From: UBA10349 sp003485905
GTDB lineage: Bacteria; Pseudomonadota; Gammaproteobacteria; Arenicellales; Arenicellaceae
DNA: 64,000 nt
Reading direction: 5' to 3'
Assembly: GCA_943787185.1 (NCBI GenBank)
Contig: CALSLL010000003.1
Location: 62,001-126,000, forward strand
The position numbers were made by a program, and so were the translations under genes. Every line of letters begins with the position of its first letter. Position 1 is the stretch's first letter. The notes under the pieces are model-generated. The model saw only the letters and a list, made by a program, of their open reading frames with translations. It searched no databases and was not told where the DNA came from. Below are positions 26,064 through 34,885 of the stretch, piece by piece.

Positions 26064-26283
26064 CAGTTACTCCCCTATTAGATTGTTGTACTAAATAGTG
26101 TTACCAACACACACGATGCACACGTGTGCATTTTACGACAAATAAAAGACAGCCCGTGGCTGCAAAATAAAAGCCGATAGCTAAAAACAAAATAGCGCGG
26201 GCAAATATAGCATCGAAACCGAAAAGTTCAAATATTCAACAAACCTATATAGGCTTCAGAATTTTTGTCGCTAAGTTGATTCG

Positions 26284-26745
26284 CTAAATTGGTAGCTGGG
26301 ATTTATTTATAGGTTGACGTAAAACAAAACTAGAATGCACGCCGCTAACCCCATCGATTTTAGTTAACCGAGACAATAAAAACTCTTCGTAGTGACGCAT
26401 ATCACGTACTAACACCTTAATTAAAAAGTCCGATGCCTGACCCGTAACGATATAACACTCCATTACCTCAGGTAATTGTGCGATTTCCTGTTCAAATTTT
26501 TCAAAACGATCCGCCGTGTGTCTTTCCATCGTTACACTGGTGAGCACGGTAAGCGTTAGTCCCAAAACCTCCGGGTCTAATTCGGTAACATATTTCTTAA
26601 TAACTCCAGCCTGCTCCAATCGTTTTACCCGGCGAGCACAAGGTGTAGGTGACAAATTCACCTGCTGTGCTAACTCCAGATTATTTATACGAGCATTCTG
26701 TTGCAAAAGATGAAGTATTTGATTATCAATTTTGTCAATATTCAT
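26284..26745 (-). CDS. Lrp/AsnC family transcriptional regulator
   Basis: 153 residues from ATG 26745 (an in-frame start at 26760 is the alternative). The N-terminal winged helix-turn-helix (DNQILHLLQQNARINNLELA, then LSPTPCARRVKRLEQAGVI) is followed by the RAM ligand-binding domain (YIVTGQASDFLIKVLVRD, then LLSRLTKIDGVSGVHSSFVL). It binds amino acids and controls their metabolism. Divergent from leuA with a 137 bp shared region, so it probably regulates leuA and itself in response to leucine or a related amino acid; that link is inferred from position. Confidence 0.88.
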   Translation of the reverse strand: MNIDKIDNQILHLLQQNARINNLELAQQVNLSPTPCARRVKRLEQAGVIKKYVTELDPEVLGLTLTVLTSVTMERHTADRFEKFEQEIAQLPEVMECYIVTGQASDFLIKVLVRDMRHYEEFLLSRLTKIDGVSGVHSSFVLRQPINKSQLPI

Positions 26746-26882
26746 ATATATCACTATCAATTTATAATAAATTAGATATATACACTAAAAAATGGACAAT
26801 TCAATACTATTTTGACCAGTATCGCTAACGGCTACTCGATATACTCAGAACACTGACAAATGTGACTTATAGAAATAAACCA

Positions 26883-28589
26883 ATGCAACGCTACGACCAT
26901 ACCAAGTACAGGGTTTTTAAAACCGTTGATAAGGCTGATCGCCGCTGGCCGGATAGGACAATCCTGCAAGCACCTCAGTGGTGTAGTGTTGATCTGCGCG
27001 ATGGTAACCAAGCACTGATCGAACCGATGACCCCCATGCAGAAGCTTAGAATGTTCGAAATGCTTGTTTCAGTTGGATTCAAACAGATTGAAGTCGGTTT
27101 CCCAGCGGCGTCGCAGCCCGACTTCGATTTTGTTCGCAAACTGATTGAAGAAGACCTTGTTCCGGACGATGTGACTATTCAAGTTTTAACTCAGGCACGC
27201 GAACCCTTGATAAACCGCAGTTTTGAAGCACTGCGTGGCGCAAAGCAGGCCATCATGCATCTGTATAACTCAACCTCTACGGTGCAACGCGAGCAAGTTT
27301 TCAAACTATCGCGTGAGGAAATAAAACAGATCGCAGTTAACGGTGCGACCTGGGTAAAAACCGCGGCCGGCAAGTTTCCAGATACACAATGGCAATTTCA
27401 ATACTCACCGGAAAGCTTTACCGGTACTGAATTGGATTATGCCGTCGAAGTTTGTAATGCGGTTGGTGAGGTTTGGCAGCCTACACCAGAGCATAAAATA
27501 ATATTCAACTTACCTGCTACTGTTGAGGTAGCGACACCCAATGTGTACGCAGATCAAATTGAGTGGTTTTGCGATAACATCGAAAAACGAGACTCAATAA
27601 TTATTAGTTTACATACTCATAATGATCGCGGCTGCGGGGTTGCAGCTTCTGAATTGGGTGTATTAGCTGGTGCCGACCGTGTCGAAGGTACCTTGCTAGG
27701 CAATGGAGAGCGCACTGGCAATATGGATATTGTCACTATGGGCATGAATTTGTACAGCCAGGGTGTTGAGCCGAGGCTAGATTTCTCACACATGGATCAA
27801 ATCATTCATGTAGTCGAATCCTGCACCCAGCTCAAAGTTCATCCCCGCCACCCATATGCTGGGGAATTAGTGTTTGCCGCATTTTCAGGGAGCCACCAAG
27901 ATGCAATTAACAAATGCCTTGCGATGCATAAGGATGGGGAGCCATGGGAAGTCGCTTATCTGCCAATCGACCCGCGTGACCTAGGCCGAAACTATCAAGA
28001 AGTTATCCGCATTAATTCGCAATCCGGCAAAGGCGGAGTTGCCTATATATTGGATCAAGAGCATGGCATTAAGATGCCACGCTGGTTACAAGTTGATTTT
28101 AGCCGGGTAGTGCAACGCGAAGCAGAAAGGACAGAGACAGAAGTTAATGGCAAGCAGTTATATGGATTGTTTAGTGACACCTACTTGCTCAGCAAAGAGC
28201 CTACTTCCCGCGCAACAAATAGTATGTGTATAGAAAGCTACCAAGTGAGCCGAGCAGATGGTCTTGATACTGTAAATGCGCTAATTACGCAGGGTAACCA
28301 TGAGCATCAAATTATTGGCTCGGGCCGCGGCGCGCTAGAAGCCTTTATGGACGGGCTCAGCCTACATTTGGGAATAAGATTTGTGATCATCGATTATAGC
28401 GAACACACCTTAGGCAAAAATGAAGGTTCCGAAGCCATGGCCTACGTGCAAATCAGTATTGAGAATCAACGCCTATGCGGTGTGGGGCAAAGCCGCGATA
28501 TTTTGAATGCAAGCGTAAACGCGGTGTTAAGTGCGGTGACACGATCTGGTATAACAAGTATCAAACAAGAGCTTAAGTTTGGAACCTAG
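26883..28589 (+). CDS. leuA: 2-isopropylmalate synthase
   Basis: 568 residues from ATG 26883; GTG 26862 would add seven. It catalyses the first committed step of leucine synthesis, condensing acetyl-CoA with 2-oxoisovalerate. The DRE-TIM metallolyase core has WCSVDLRDGNQALI (catalytic Arg-Asp) and HTHNDRGC (metal His pair), and GNGERTGNMD; a C-terminal regulatory domain (SSG-like HHLGIRFVI region, AYVQISIENQRLCGVG) follows. The N-terminus (YDHTKYR) and length match the long LeuA2 type. The divergent Lrp gene suggests leucine control. Confidence 0.93.
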   Translation: MQRYDHTKYRVFKTVDKADRRWPDRTILQAPQWCSVDLRDGNQALIEPMTPMQKLRMFEMLVSVGFKQIEVGFPAASQPDFDFVRKLIEEDLVPDDVTIQVLTQAREPLINRSFEALRGAKQAIMHLYNSTSTVQREQVFKLSREEIKQIAVNGATWVKTAAGKFPDTQWQFQYSPESFTGTELDYAVEVCNAVGEVWQPTPEHKIIFNLPATVEVATPNVYADQIEWFCDNIEKRDSIIISLHTHNDRGCGVAASELGVLAGADRVEGTLLGNGERTGNMDIVTMGMNLYSQGVEPRLDFSHMDQIIHVVESCTQLKVHPRHPYAGELVFAAFSGSHQDAINKCLAMHKDGEPWEVAYLPIDPRDLGRNYQEVIRINSQSGKGGVAYILDQEHGIKMPRWLQVDFSRVVQREAERTETEVNGKQLYGLFSDTYLLSKEPTSRATNSMCIESYQVSRADGLDTVNALITQGNHEHQIIGSGRGALEAFMDGLSLHLGIRFVIIDYSEHTLGKNEGSEAMAYVQISIENQRLCGVGQSRDILNASVNAVLSAVTRSGITSIKQELKFGT

Positions 28590-28848
28590 CCAAAACCACT
28601 TAGATAAATTGGGCGGCTTTAAAGATAATCCACATCAAATTAGATGATCTACATCAAGATTTATCTTCAGTATAAATCGTAAGCTTGGCACCAAGTTTGC
28701 GCGCTTTCTTTAGACCTCGATTTTTAGGTCTTACGTATGATCAATGAACCGTAAATGTATCAAATTGTTGTAATTCACACACGAGATTGCAGTGCTTGTA
28801 TAGCGGTGGCATAGTAATGGCCATCAATAAATTAGCGAGGAATCGACC
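28590..28848. other. intergenic region between leuA and DUF6152 gene, with small hairpins
   Basis: 259 bp. AGACCT-cgattttt-AGGTCT (28712-28731) is a short hairpin that could end the leuA transcript. A near-dyad AAGCTTGG/CCAAGTTT lies just before it (28681-28698). TTGCAG and CATAGT, 17 bp apart near 28785-28815, could be a weak promoter for the gene at 28849. No coding sequence seen. Confidence 0.3.
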
Positions 28849-29238
28849 ATGCTGCGACCGTTTTTGATCACCTCATTTCTACTAGCAAGCCTCTGCATTC
28901 CCACCAGCGCACACCACTCTTTTCCAGCCAGCTACGAAATGGAACAGACCGTGGTGCTTGATGGAATTGTCGAAGGTTGGCTATGGCGTAACCCGCACCC
29001 ATTCATCTTTTTGAATGTTAAGGACGAATCCGGGAAAGACGTTACCTGGCATGTCGAATTTGCGAACGCAACAGCAATGGCACTTAGAGGACTTACTCCC
29101 GAATCGTTCGAAAAAGGAGATCGCCTGCTGGTTAGTGGAAACCCAGGACTCGAAGGTCGTACTGCTTTGCACTATCACGGACTTTGGAGACCCGCCGATG
29201 ACTTTGAATTCGGCAACACTGAGGAGATAGAGCGTTAG
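28849..29238 (+). CDS. DUF6152 family periplasmic protein
   Basis: 129 residues, ATG 28849 preceded by GAGG. Signal peptide 1-21 ends PTSA and the mature protein begins His22-His23-Ser-Phe. WRNPHPF places His50 at mature residue 29. VTWHVEFANATAMALRG and ESFEKGDRLLVSG complete the family fold. A partner-module gene starts 20 bp downstream and a TonB-dependent receptor gene follows that, so this looks like the start of a three-gene unit. Function unknown; periplasmic. Confidence 0.85.
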   Translation: MLRPFLITSFLLASLCIPTSAHHSFPASYEMEQTVVLDGIVEGWLWRNPHPFIFLNVKDESGKDVTWHVEFANATAMALRGLTPESFEKGDRLLVSGNPGLEGRTALHYHGLWRPADDFEFGNTEEIER

Positions 29239-29258
29239 TCCGCTCCTAGATTAAACCT

Positions 29259-29987
29259 ATGAAAGCCATTCAGATAAAATCTTCAGTTAAATATAGCCAA
29301 ACCCCATCAATAGTAGTTTCTTTTATTAGCCTACTACTGTCTAGCAACCTTTGGGCCCAGGCGGATTTCACCGGGTATTGGGAAAGCATAATGCACGAAG
29401 ATACCCTATTTCGAACCGCTGGACCGCCAATCGGAGAGTACATCGGATTACCAATAAACGATGCTGCAAAAGCAATTGCAGAAAAGTGGGACCCAAACGA
29501 TGGTTATAAACCTGAAAACCAATGCAAAATGCATGGTGCGGCCTACATTATGCGCAGTCCCATTCGTATTTTTATTGAGAATGAAGATGACGCAACCATA
29601 AGCATTAAAATTGAATTAGAAATGGGGCGCGAACGGAAAATTTATTTGGACGGACGTACTGCCCCAGAAGGACCTCCGACGGATATGGGGCATTCTGTCG
29701 GAGTTTGGGAGGGGGACATGCTGACAGTAACAACCACCAATATGACAGAAAAGTATGTGCGCCGTAATGGAGTCCCAAATAGCGAACAAGCGGTAATGAC
29801 CGAACATTTTGTAAGGCACAGTGATTACATCACCCTAATAAGCATTATTGAAGACCCTGTGTATTTAACTGAACCATTAGTCAGGAGCGTTAGTTACCGG
29901 AAACGCAATGACGAATTTAAGTGGGTTCGCTACGACTGCGAGGTCTACGAATGGCCAGGCGGGATGCCTGGCGCCCCCGTTGAATAA
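29259..29987 (+). CDS. exported 'partner' module of DUF6152, stand-alone copy
   Basis: 242 residues. The signal peptide ends SNLWAQ. The module blocks are ADFTGYWES, a Cys in NQCKMHGAAYIM, RERKIYLDGRTAP, GHSVGVWEGDMLTVTT, IEDPVYLTEPLVRSV and a Cys near the end in RYDCEVYEW. It is closest in pattern to the C-terminal parts of the fusions at 12615 and 21672. It lies 20 bp after a stand-alone DUF6152 gene, repeating the gene pair seen at 10183-11343. I know no named function; the role is inferred only as a partner of DUF6152. Confidence 0.78.
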   Translation: MKAIQIKSSVKYSQTPSIVVSFISLLLSSNLWAQADFTGYWESIMHEDTLFRTAGPPIGEYIGLPINDAAKAIAEKWDPNDGYKPENQCKMHGAAYIMRSPIRIFIENEDDATISIKIELEMGRERKIYLDGRTAPEGPPTDMGHSVGVWEGDMLTVTTTNMTEKYVRRNGVPNSEQAVMTEHFVRHSDYITLISIIEDPVYLTEPLVRSVSYRKRNDEFKWVRYDCEVYEWPGGMPGAPVE

Positions 29988-30119
29988 CGCTGAATCAAGA
30001 ACGCCAAAATAGAGTTTATCCCGGCAATAATTAACCTTTTTATGCCTTGATTTCTTCCACCCCAACCTCGAAAATATCGCCCGCGAAGCTACCGCATTCC
30101 TAAATCTACCTAAGACTCA

Positions 30120-32264
30120 ATGTTACTTATAAACCTAATGCCGCTAACTCACTCTTTCTACAAAAAACACCTTAGTCTACAGTGTGTAACTTCGTCGAAC
30201 TATCGACGTAAAACATTACTGCTCGTATTGGCGGCAACACTATTAGGGAGTCCCGCATTTTCCCAAGAGCAAGAGAGTTCAACGGTGATTTACGACACTG
30301 AATATTTTACTCAGTTTAACGCGGTTTCTCTGGCGGACATGATCCGTAATATTCCGGGTGGTCTTTCGGTACTAGGCGGCAATGGCGGTGGTAACAATAA
30401 TACTCGAGGGTTAGGAGCAAACGATACACCCATCTTAATCGATGGCCGCCGTATGGCAGGTAAATCTAATGATATGTCGACCATGCTGGCAAGAATTCTT
30501 GCATCACAGGTGGAACGAATAGAGCTTATACGCGGTAATGCTCAAGGCTTGGATATACGTAATGAAGGTATCATTTTCAATGTTGTTTTGCGCCAAACGA
30601 CAGAGAGCTCTAGCTCCAGTTTTGTGCAAGCGGGAGTCCAACAAGTATCGGGAACCTCAGCCATGCCGGAATTTCTTATGTCTCATTCCCGACAGCGAGA
30701 TCAGCTTGAGTATGTCCTAAGCTACGAATATGACACACGGCCTCGCTTTAAAACGGTTGCTGAAGACATTTTATCAGGCGATCGAACGCCAAGGCAGTTT
30801 CGTTTGCTAACTAGAGATGAACGCCAAGCCGCTCATATTGTTACCGGCACTCTAGCTTATGAGTTTGCCAACGGCACAACCATTTCACTTAATGGCCTTT
30901 ACTCTGAAGAAGACGAGCAAGAAGATAGAGCAGAAGACCAATTTATGGTCAACCCCTCCGGTGGCCCCCTAGATTTATTCGCTGTTGAAAACGGCTTTAT
31001 CGATGAGACTGCAAGCTTGTTAGAACTTGGTGCCGACCTAGAATTTGACGTGGGTAATATTGGAAGGTTAAAGACCCTTTTTGTGTACAACCGAGCCGAC
31101 AGTGACGAGACTATTAATCAGGACACAATTTCCAACGGAATTACCACACCGTTTTTTTCAAGCTATTCGCAGTTTGAAAATGGAGAAACTATCGTCCGTT
31201 CAACAATGAATAGTAGCTTTGGCAAACATACTCTCGAATATGGTGCCGAGGCAGCCTTTAATACTTTGGATGCAACATTTTCATTTGATAACGACCCTTT
31301 TCAAAATGCTATTGTGGAAGAAGATCGTTACGAAGTGTTTGTAACATATAGTACGGATTTAAACGGAAAACTAAGCTTACAGTCTACTCTTACCGGCGAA
31401 TTTTCAACAATCTTTCAGGATAGAGAAGGAGAAACTAATTCGAGAAGTTTTGAATTTTTAAAGCCTCGTGTTGAATTACGCTATGACCTCACACCATCTG
31501 ATCAGTTTCGAGTACTAGTTGAGCGTACCGTTAGCCAACTTGATCTGGAAGATTTCGTCGCAAGCAGACTTGTTGATGACGATATGACCAACTTTGGTAA
31601 TCCAAATCTGCAGCCTGAATCTACTTGGACAGCATCCGTAGGGTACGAACGGCGATTCGCCAATGATGGTGGGGCATGGAAATTAACTGCTTACTACAAT
31701 AAGATATCAAACCATATCGATAAAATCCTTATTGGTGATTTTAACGATGCTTCATCCGGAACGGGAAACATAGGTGATGCCGACCGTTTAGGTTTCGACT
31801 CAGTCCTTAATATTCGGTTTGGCTTTTTGGGGATACCCACTGCTGTATTAACCTTCACATATCAGTATAAAAATACTGAAACCACAGATCCGTTTACCGG
31901 CGAGACTCGCCAAATAAAGAATAACAACCCACATCGTTTCCAAATTGATTATCGTCACGATTTAGAAAACACTAAAATCGCCTGGGGTTGGAGCGCGCAT
32001 CGTAACAGCGGTCTGCGCCTGCGCCAAGATGTAGCATTACGTGAGACAACCGTATATACCAATCATCTGTCTATATTCGGTGAATATAATTTCACCCCGG
32101 CCATTAAAGCGAGGGCTGAAGCAAACCATGTACATGGCGACCAACGTACCTTCGATAAAACATTTTACCAAGGTCATATCGCCAATAACGTGATTAGACG
32201 CATCGACGTTCAGCGAGATAACTACAGCCCTGACTTCCTACTCAGTCTACAAGCGACTTTTTAA
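30120..32264 (+). CDS. TonB-dependent outer-membrane receptor
   Basis: 714 residues. A signal peptide (RRKTLLLVLAATLLGSPAFS) precedes a plug domain: SLADMIRNIPGGLSVLG, GGNNNTRGLGANDTPILIDG, then QVERIELIRGNAQGLDIRNEG and a strand IIFNVVLR. The remaining ~500 residues form the barrel, with alternating hydrophobic strands and a C-terminal Phe (SLQATF) as expected for outer-membrane insertion. It imports a large or scarce ligand with TonB energy; the substrate is unknown. The upstream DUF6152 and partner genes suggest a shared substrate. An upstream start near 30120 is used; Met codon 7 is possible too. Confidence 0.88.
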   Translation: MLLINLMPLTHSFYKKHLSLQCVTSSNYRRKTLLLVLAATLLGSPAFSQEQESSTVIYDTEYFTQFNAVSLADMIRNIPGGLSVLGGNGGGNNNTRGLGANDTPILIDGRRMAGKSNDMSTMLARILASQVERIELIRGNAQGLDIRNEGIIFNVVLRQTTESSSSSFVQAGVQQVSGTSAMPEFLMSHSRQRDQLEYVLSYEYDTRPRFKTVAEDILSGDRTPRQFRLLTRDERQAAHIVTGTLAYEFANGTTISLNGLYSEEDEQEDRAEDQFMVNPSGGPLDLFAVENGFIDETASLLELGADLEFDVGNIGRLKTLFVYNRADSDETINQDTISNGITTPFFSSYSQFENGETIVRSTMNSSFGKHTLEYGAEAAFNTLDATFSFDNDPFQNAIVEEDRYEVFVTYSTDLNGKLSLQSTLTGEFSTIFQDREGETNSRSFEFLKPRVELRYDLTPSDQFRVLVERTVSQLDLEDFVASRLVDDDMTNFGNPNLQPESTWTASVGYERRFANDGGAWKLTAYYNKISNHIDKILIGDFNDASSGTGNIGDADRLGFDSVLNIRFGFLGIPTAVLTFTYQYKNTETTDPFTGETRQIKNNNPHRFQIDYRHDLENTKIAWGWSAHRNSGLRLRQDVALRETTVYTNHLSIFGEYNFTPAIKARAEANHVHGDQRTFDKTFYQGHIANNVIRRIDVQRDNYSPDFLLSLQATF

Positions 32265-32346
32265 CGACCTAAACAAAACCGAGTGTTGAGTATTTGCTTT
32301 GGAAAGAGCGTTAAACACTCTATTTGTGTACGCTAATAGTAGGTCA

Positions 32347-33441
32347 CTAACTTTTAATTTTGAAAACACGTTCCGCATTGCCGCCATATACCAAGGCTTT
32401 GTCCGCGTGAGAAATATCCGCAGCGTTCAGCCATTTAGTGTCTCGTTCGTATGAACCGAATGGGTAATCTACTGCAAACATGACCTTATCAGCGCCTAAT
32501 ACCTCAATTGTAAACTTGAGCGCTGGATCCCACGACATACCGCTGGTTGTCATAATAAAGTTGTCACGAATATATTCACTAGGCTTGCGCTTGATTGTTG
32601 CCGCGGTGGTCGGCAGTCCACCGATGGTGTCCAATCTATGCATCCAAAATGGCAAGCCTTCTCCCATATGCCCCAGTACAATTTTAAGGTCAGGGAACTG
32701 ATCAAACACACCGGCCATTATTAATCGAAGCATGTGTGTAGAAGTTTCAATCGCATATCCCCATAACGCCTTATCCATCGAATAGTCGCTAAATGCATCT
32801 GCCATTTGCGCTGGGGGCTGGCGTGGATGAATATAAATTGGTGCATCGTTCGCCACCGCCGCTTCAAAGATCGGCCAAAACTTTTGATCATCCAAAAACT
32901 CGTCATTAGTATGTGAATTTATCAACACACCATTAAGTGACAGCGATTGCATAGCTCGTTCAACCTCCAGAGCAGCTGCTTGTGGATCTTGTGGCGCAAC
33001 AGCCGCAAGCCCAGCATAACGAGTCGGATGACGCTTAATCGCCGCAGCTAGTCGATCGTTTGAAATTTTCGCTAACTCAATGCCCTGAGATGCTTCAAAC
33101 ATTTGTACTCCGGGGTTCCAAAGAGACAACACAGCCACGTCAACACCAGCCGCATCCATTAAGCTTAAGCGTTCAGCATCTAAATCGAGCATTTGTCGAA
33201 TCACCTTATCGTAAAAGGCGAATTCACCACTTATATAATTCAACCAACCAGGCTCATGATCAGGGTTTTTAGTAATCAATTCGGTGGCAGCTTCCATATA
33301 TTCTGGAATAGCAAAAGTCTCTTCTGTAGCGATTCTGCGAAAATCACCTGTCTGCGCTTGTGCCTGTCCTGATTCAGCTAACGTTGATGCAACCGCAGCA
33401 GTACCGGCAAGTTTGATAAAATCTCTTCTCGATGTAGACAT
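32347..33441 (-). CDS. Tat-exported LigW-like amidohydrolase/decarboxylase
   Basis: 364 residues from ATG 33441, chosen because GGAGGGAGC precedes it and the next residues are a Tat signal (SRRDFIKLAGTAAVAS). The rest is an amidohydrolase-2 barrel like 5-carboxyvanillate decarboxylase LigW or gamma-resorcylate decarboxylase: RIATEETFAIPEYM (metal Glu), INSHTNDEF, IYIHPRQPP, VLGHMGEGLPFWMHRLD and FAVDYPFGSYERD. Such enzymes decarboxylate hydroxybenzoates with a divalent metal. A periplasmic version is unusual. The long upstream frame to 33552 is not needed. Aromatic-acid breakdown is an inference. Confidence 0.85.
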   Translation of the reverse strand: MSTSRRDFIKLAGTAAVASTLAESGQAQAQTGDFRRIATEETFAIPEYMEAATELITKNPDHEPGWLNYISGEFAFYDKVIRQMLDLDAERLSLMDAAGVDVAVLSLWNPGVQMFEASQGIELAKISNDRLAAAIKRHPTRYAGLAAVAPQDPQAAALEVERAMQSLSLNGVLINSHTNDEFLDDQKFWPIFEAAVANDAPIYIHPRQPPAQMADAFSDYSMDKALWGYAIETSTHMLRLIMAGVFDQFPDLKIVLGHMGEGLPFWMHRLDTIGGLPTTAATIKRKPSEYIRDNFIMTTSGMSWDPALKFTIEVLGADKVMFAVDYPFGSYERDTKWLNAADISHADKALVYGGNAERVFKIKS

Positions 33442-33560
33442 GCTCCCTCCAATTGACCTATTTTTGATAATAAAATTATAGAGCCTTTCAGGTTTACCAC
33501 AACAATTTCGAAAATATTTGTATGTGTCTGGTTTTAGTAGCTCTAAATACACTCGTTCGA

Positions 33561-33590
33561 AATGTCCACTAATTGGCCAAAGCGGTCATT
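33561..33590. repeat. 30-bp imperfect palindrome related to IS30-family ends
   Basis: Arms AATGTCCACT (33561-33570) and AAAGCGGTCATT (33579-33590) resemble the outer ends of the IS30 element at 34886-36140, whose left end reads ATGTCCGCTTTG and right end CAAAGCGGTCAT. It could be a footprint of a lost element, or a target site: IS30 transposases are known to favour sequences like their own ends. Confidence 0.5.
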
Positions 33591-33644
33591 TATCTAAGAG
33601 AGTATCAGTTATGAAACATGCTCTAGTATTTTGCGTGTTTCTCG

Positions 33645-34694
33645 TTACTCGTCCGAGGTCACATTAAATCGTTGAACTCTACGGCCATAGTTCGTCTCGG
33701 CGACGTAGATATTTCCCGCGGAATCCGTAGCGATCGTATGACCGTGCGTGAAGTTCCCGGGTTGATGCCCGGGTCTTCCAAATGTCGATAGTGTCTCACC
33801 CGTCTCGTGATCGAGAGTATGCAGTTTTTCTTCGCCACCGTTCATCACGTATAGATACTCCTGATCCTCGTCGGGGGAAAATGCGACCCACCAAGCCGTT
33901 CCTCGACGGACAGGGTTCTCAACGTGGTCATCAGTTCTCGCTACATGAATATCACGGACATGATTACCCATCTTATCGAACACCTGGACCCGACTACCCT
34001 GGCGGTCACAAACGTAAACAAGGCCCTTGTTGCTAATCTCGATGCAATGTACAACGTTAGCGAACGTGCCAGGTGTTCCTGCCAGCCGCTCTGCTTCAGT
34101 AGCTAGAGTGCCCCACTGGCGCAGGTAGTTACCATCGGTATCAAAGACAACTACGCGCTTGTTTCCGTAGCCATCAGAAATGAAGATCTCACCGTCATCT
34201 ACTACTGCTCCTGATGGTCGATTAAGCCGATCGCGACTAGAGTTAGTAAATTCTCCCTCCTCCGTCCCATCAACTGTGTCAAATAGATGTTTAGTACCAA
34301 TCTGCAGAATCAGTTCACCATCATGGCTGTACCCTTGAACGATCGCATCACCATTGCCACCAACCCACAGGTTATCGTCAGCGTCGAAAGTGCAGCCGTG
34401 CACGTCAGTGGGAACGACCGAGGGGTCGCCCCAGGAATTGACGATCTCCCCTGCCATATCGAACATTACAAAAGTCGGTATAGGGATATTTGTTTGCTTT
34501 TCTTCGTCAGTAATATTGTTGCGATCCACGATTGCTATGTGATCATGAGAATCAACACACACGCCACCAATCTGTGCGAAAATCCACCGGTCTGGAAGTT
34601 CCTGCGGCCATGTAGTATCCACTTCAAATTGCGGTTGGGCTTGTGTGCCAAGGGACCAAGCCAGTAGGGGTAAAATTAGGATAGTCGTGCGCAT
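33645..34694 (-). CDS. secreted NHL-repeat six-bladed beta-propeller protein
   Basis: 349 residues from ATG 34694, chosen because AGGAGG is 6 bp upstream and a signal peptide follows (MRTTILILPLLAWSLGTQAQ). Repeats of about 45 residues with a DSxGNIYVAD/ETNYGRRVQRF pattern make a beta propeller like peptidyl-alpha-hydroxyglycine lyase: GGVCVDSHDHIAIVDRNN, GNKRVVVFDTDGNYLRQWG, RQGSRVQVFDKMGNHVRDI, HTIATDSAGNIYVAETNYG. It probably binds a ligand or scaffolds an extracytoplasmic enzyme. Base and codon use look richer in GC than the average gene here, and an IS30 element lies just upstream. Confidence 0.8.
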   Translation of the reverse strand: MRTTILILPLLAWSLGTQAQPQFEVDTTWPQELPDRWIFAQIGGVCVDSHDHIAIVDRNNITDEEKQTNIPIPTFVMFDMAGEIVNSWGDPSVVPTDVHGCTFDADDNLWVGGNGDAIVQGYSHDGELILQIGTKHLFDTVDGTEEGEFTNSSRDRLNRPSGAVVDDGEIFISDGYGNKRVVVFDTDGNYLRQWGTLATEAERLAGTPGTFANVVHCIEISNKGLVYVCDRQGSRVQVFDKMGNHVRDIHVARTDDHVENPVRRGTAWWVAFSPDEDQEYLYVMNGGEEKLHTLDHETGETLSTFGRPGHQPGNFTHGHTIATDSAGNIYVAETNYGRRVQRFNVTSDE

Positions 34695-34885
34695 AAGTTC
34701 CTCCTGTTTTATCTCGGTCATTGTCGCCGAGTTTCGTTCGTTTAATTGGACGAGAAGTGAATAACCGTAGTTTACCCGATGTAATTGGAGTTCGCCTCCC
34801 CGACCGGCGTCCAATGCGATAAGTCAACGCGACTATAAAAACACGTCAACATCAAAGTTCACGTCTCATATTCTAAACGCTGTAT

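Noticed and set aside
32347..32900. EEH-to-EET change in the LigW-like enzyme as a sign of lost metal site.
   Set aside because: As I recall LigW itself has EEA at that place, so the His is not required and the change is not a defect.
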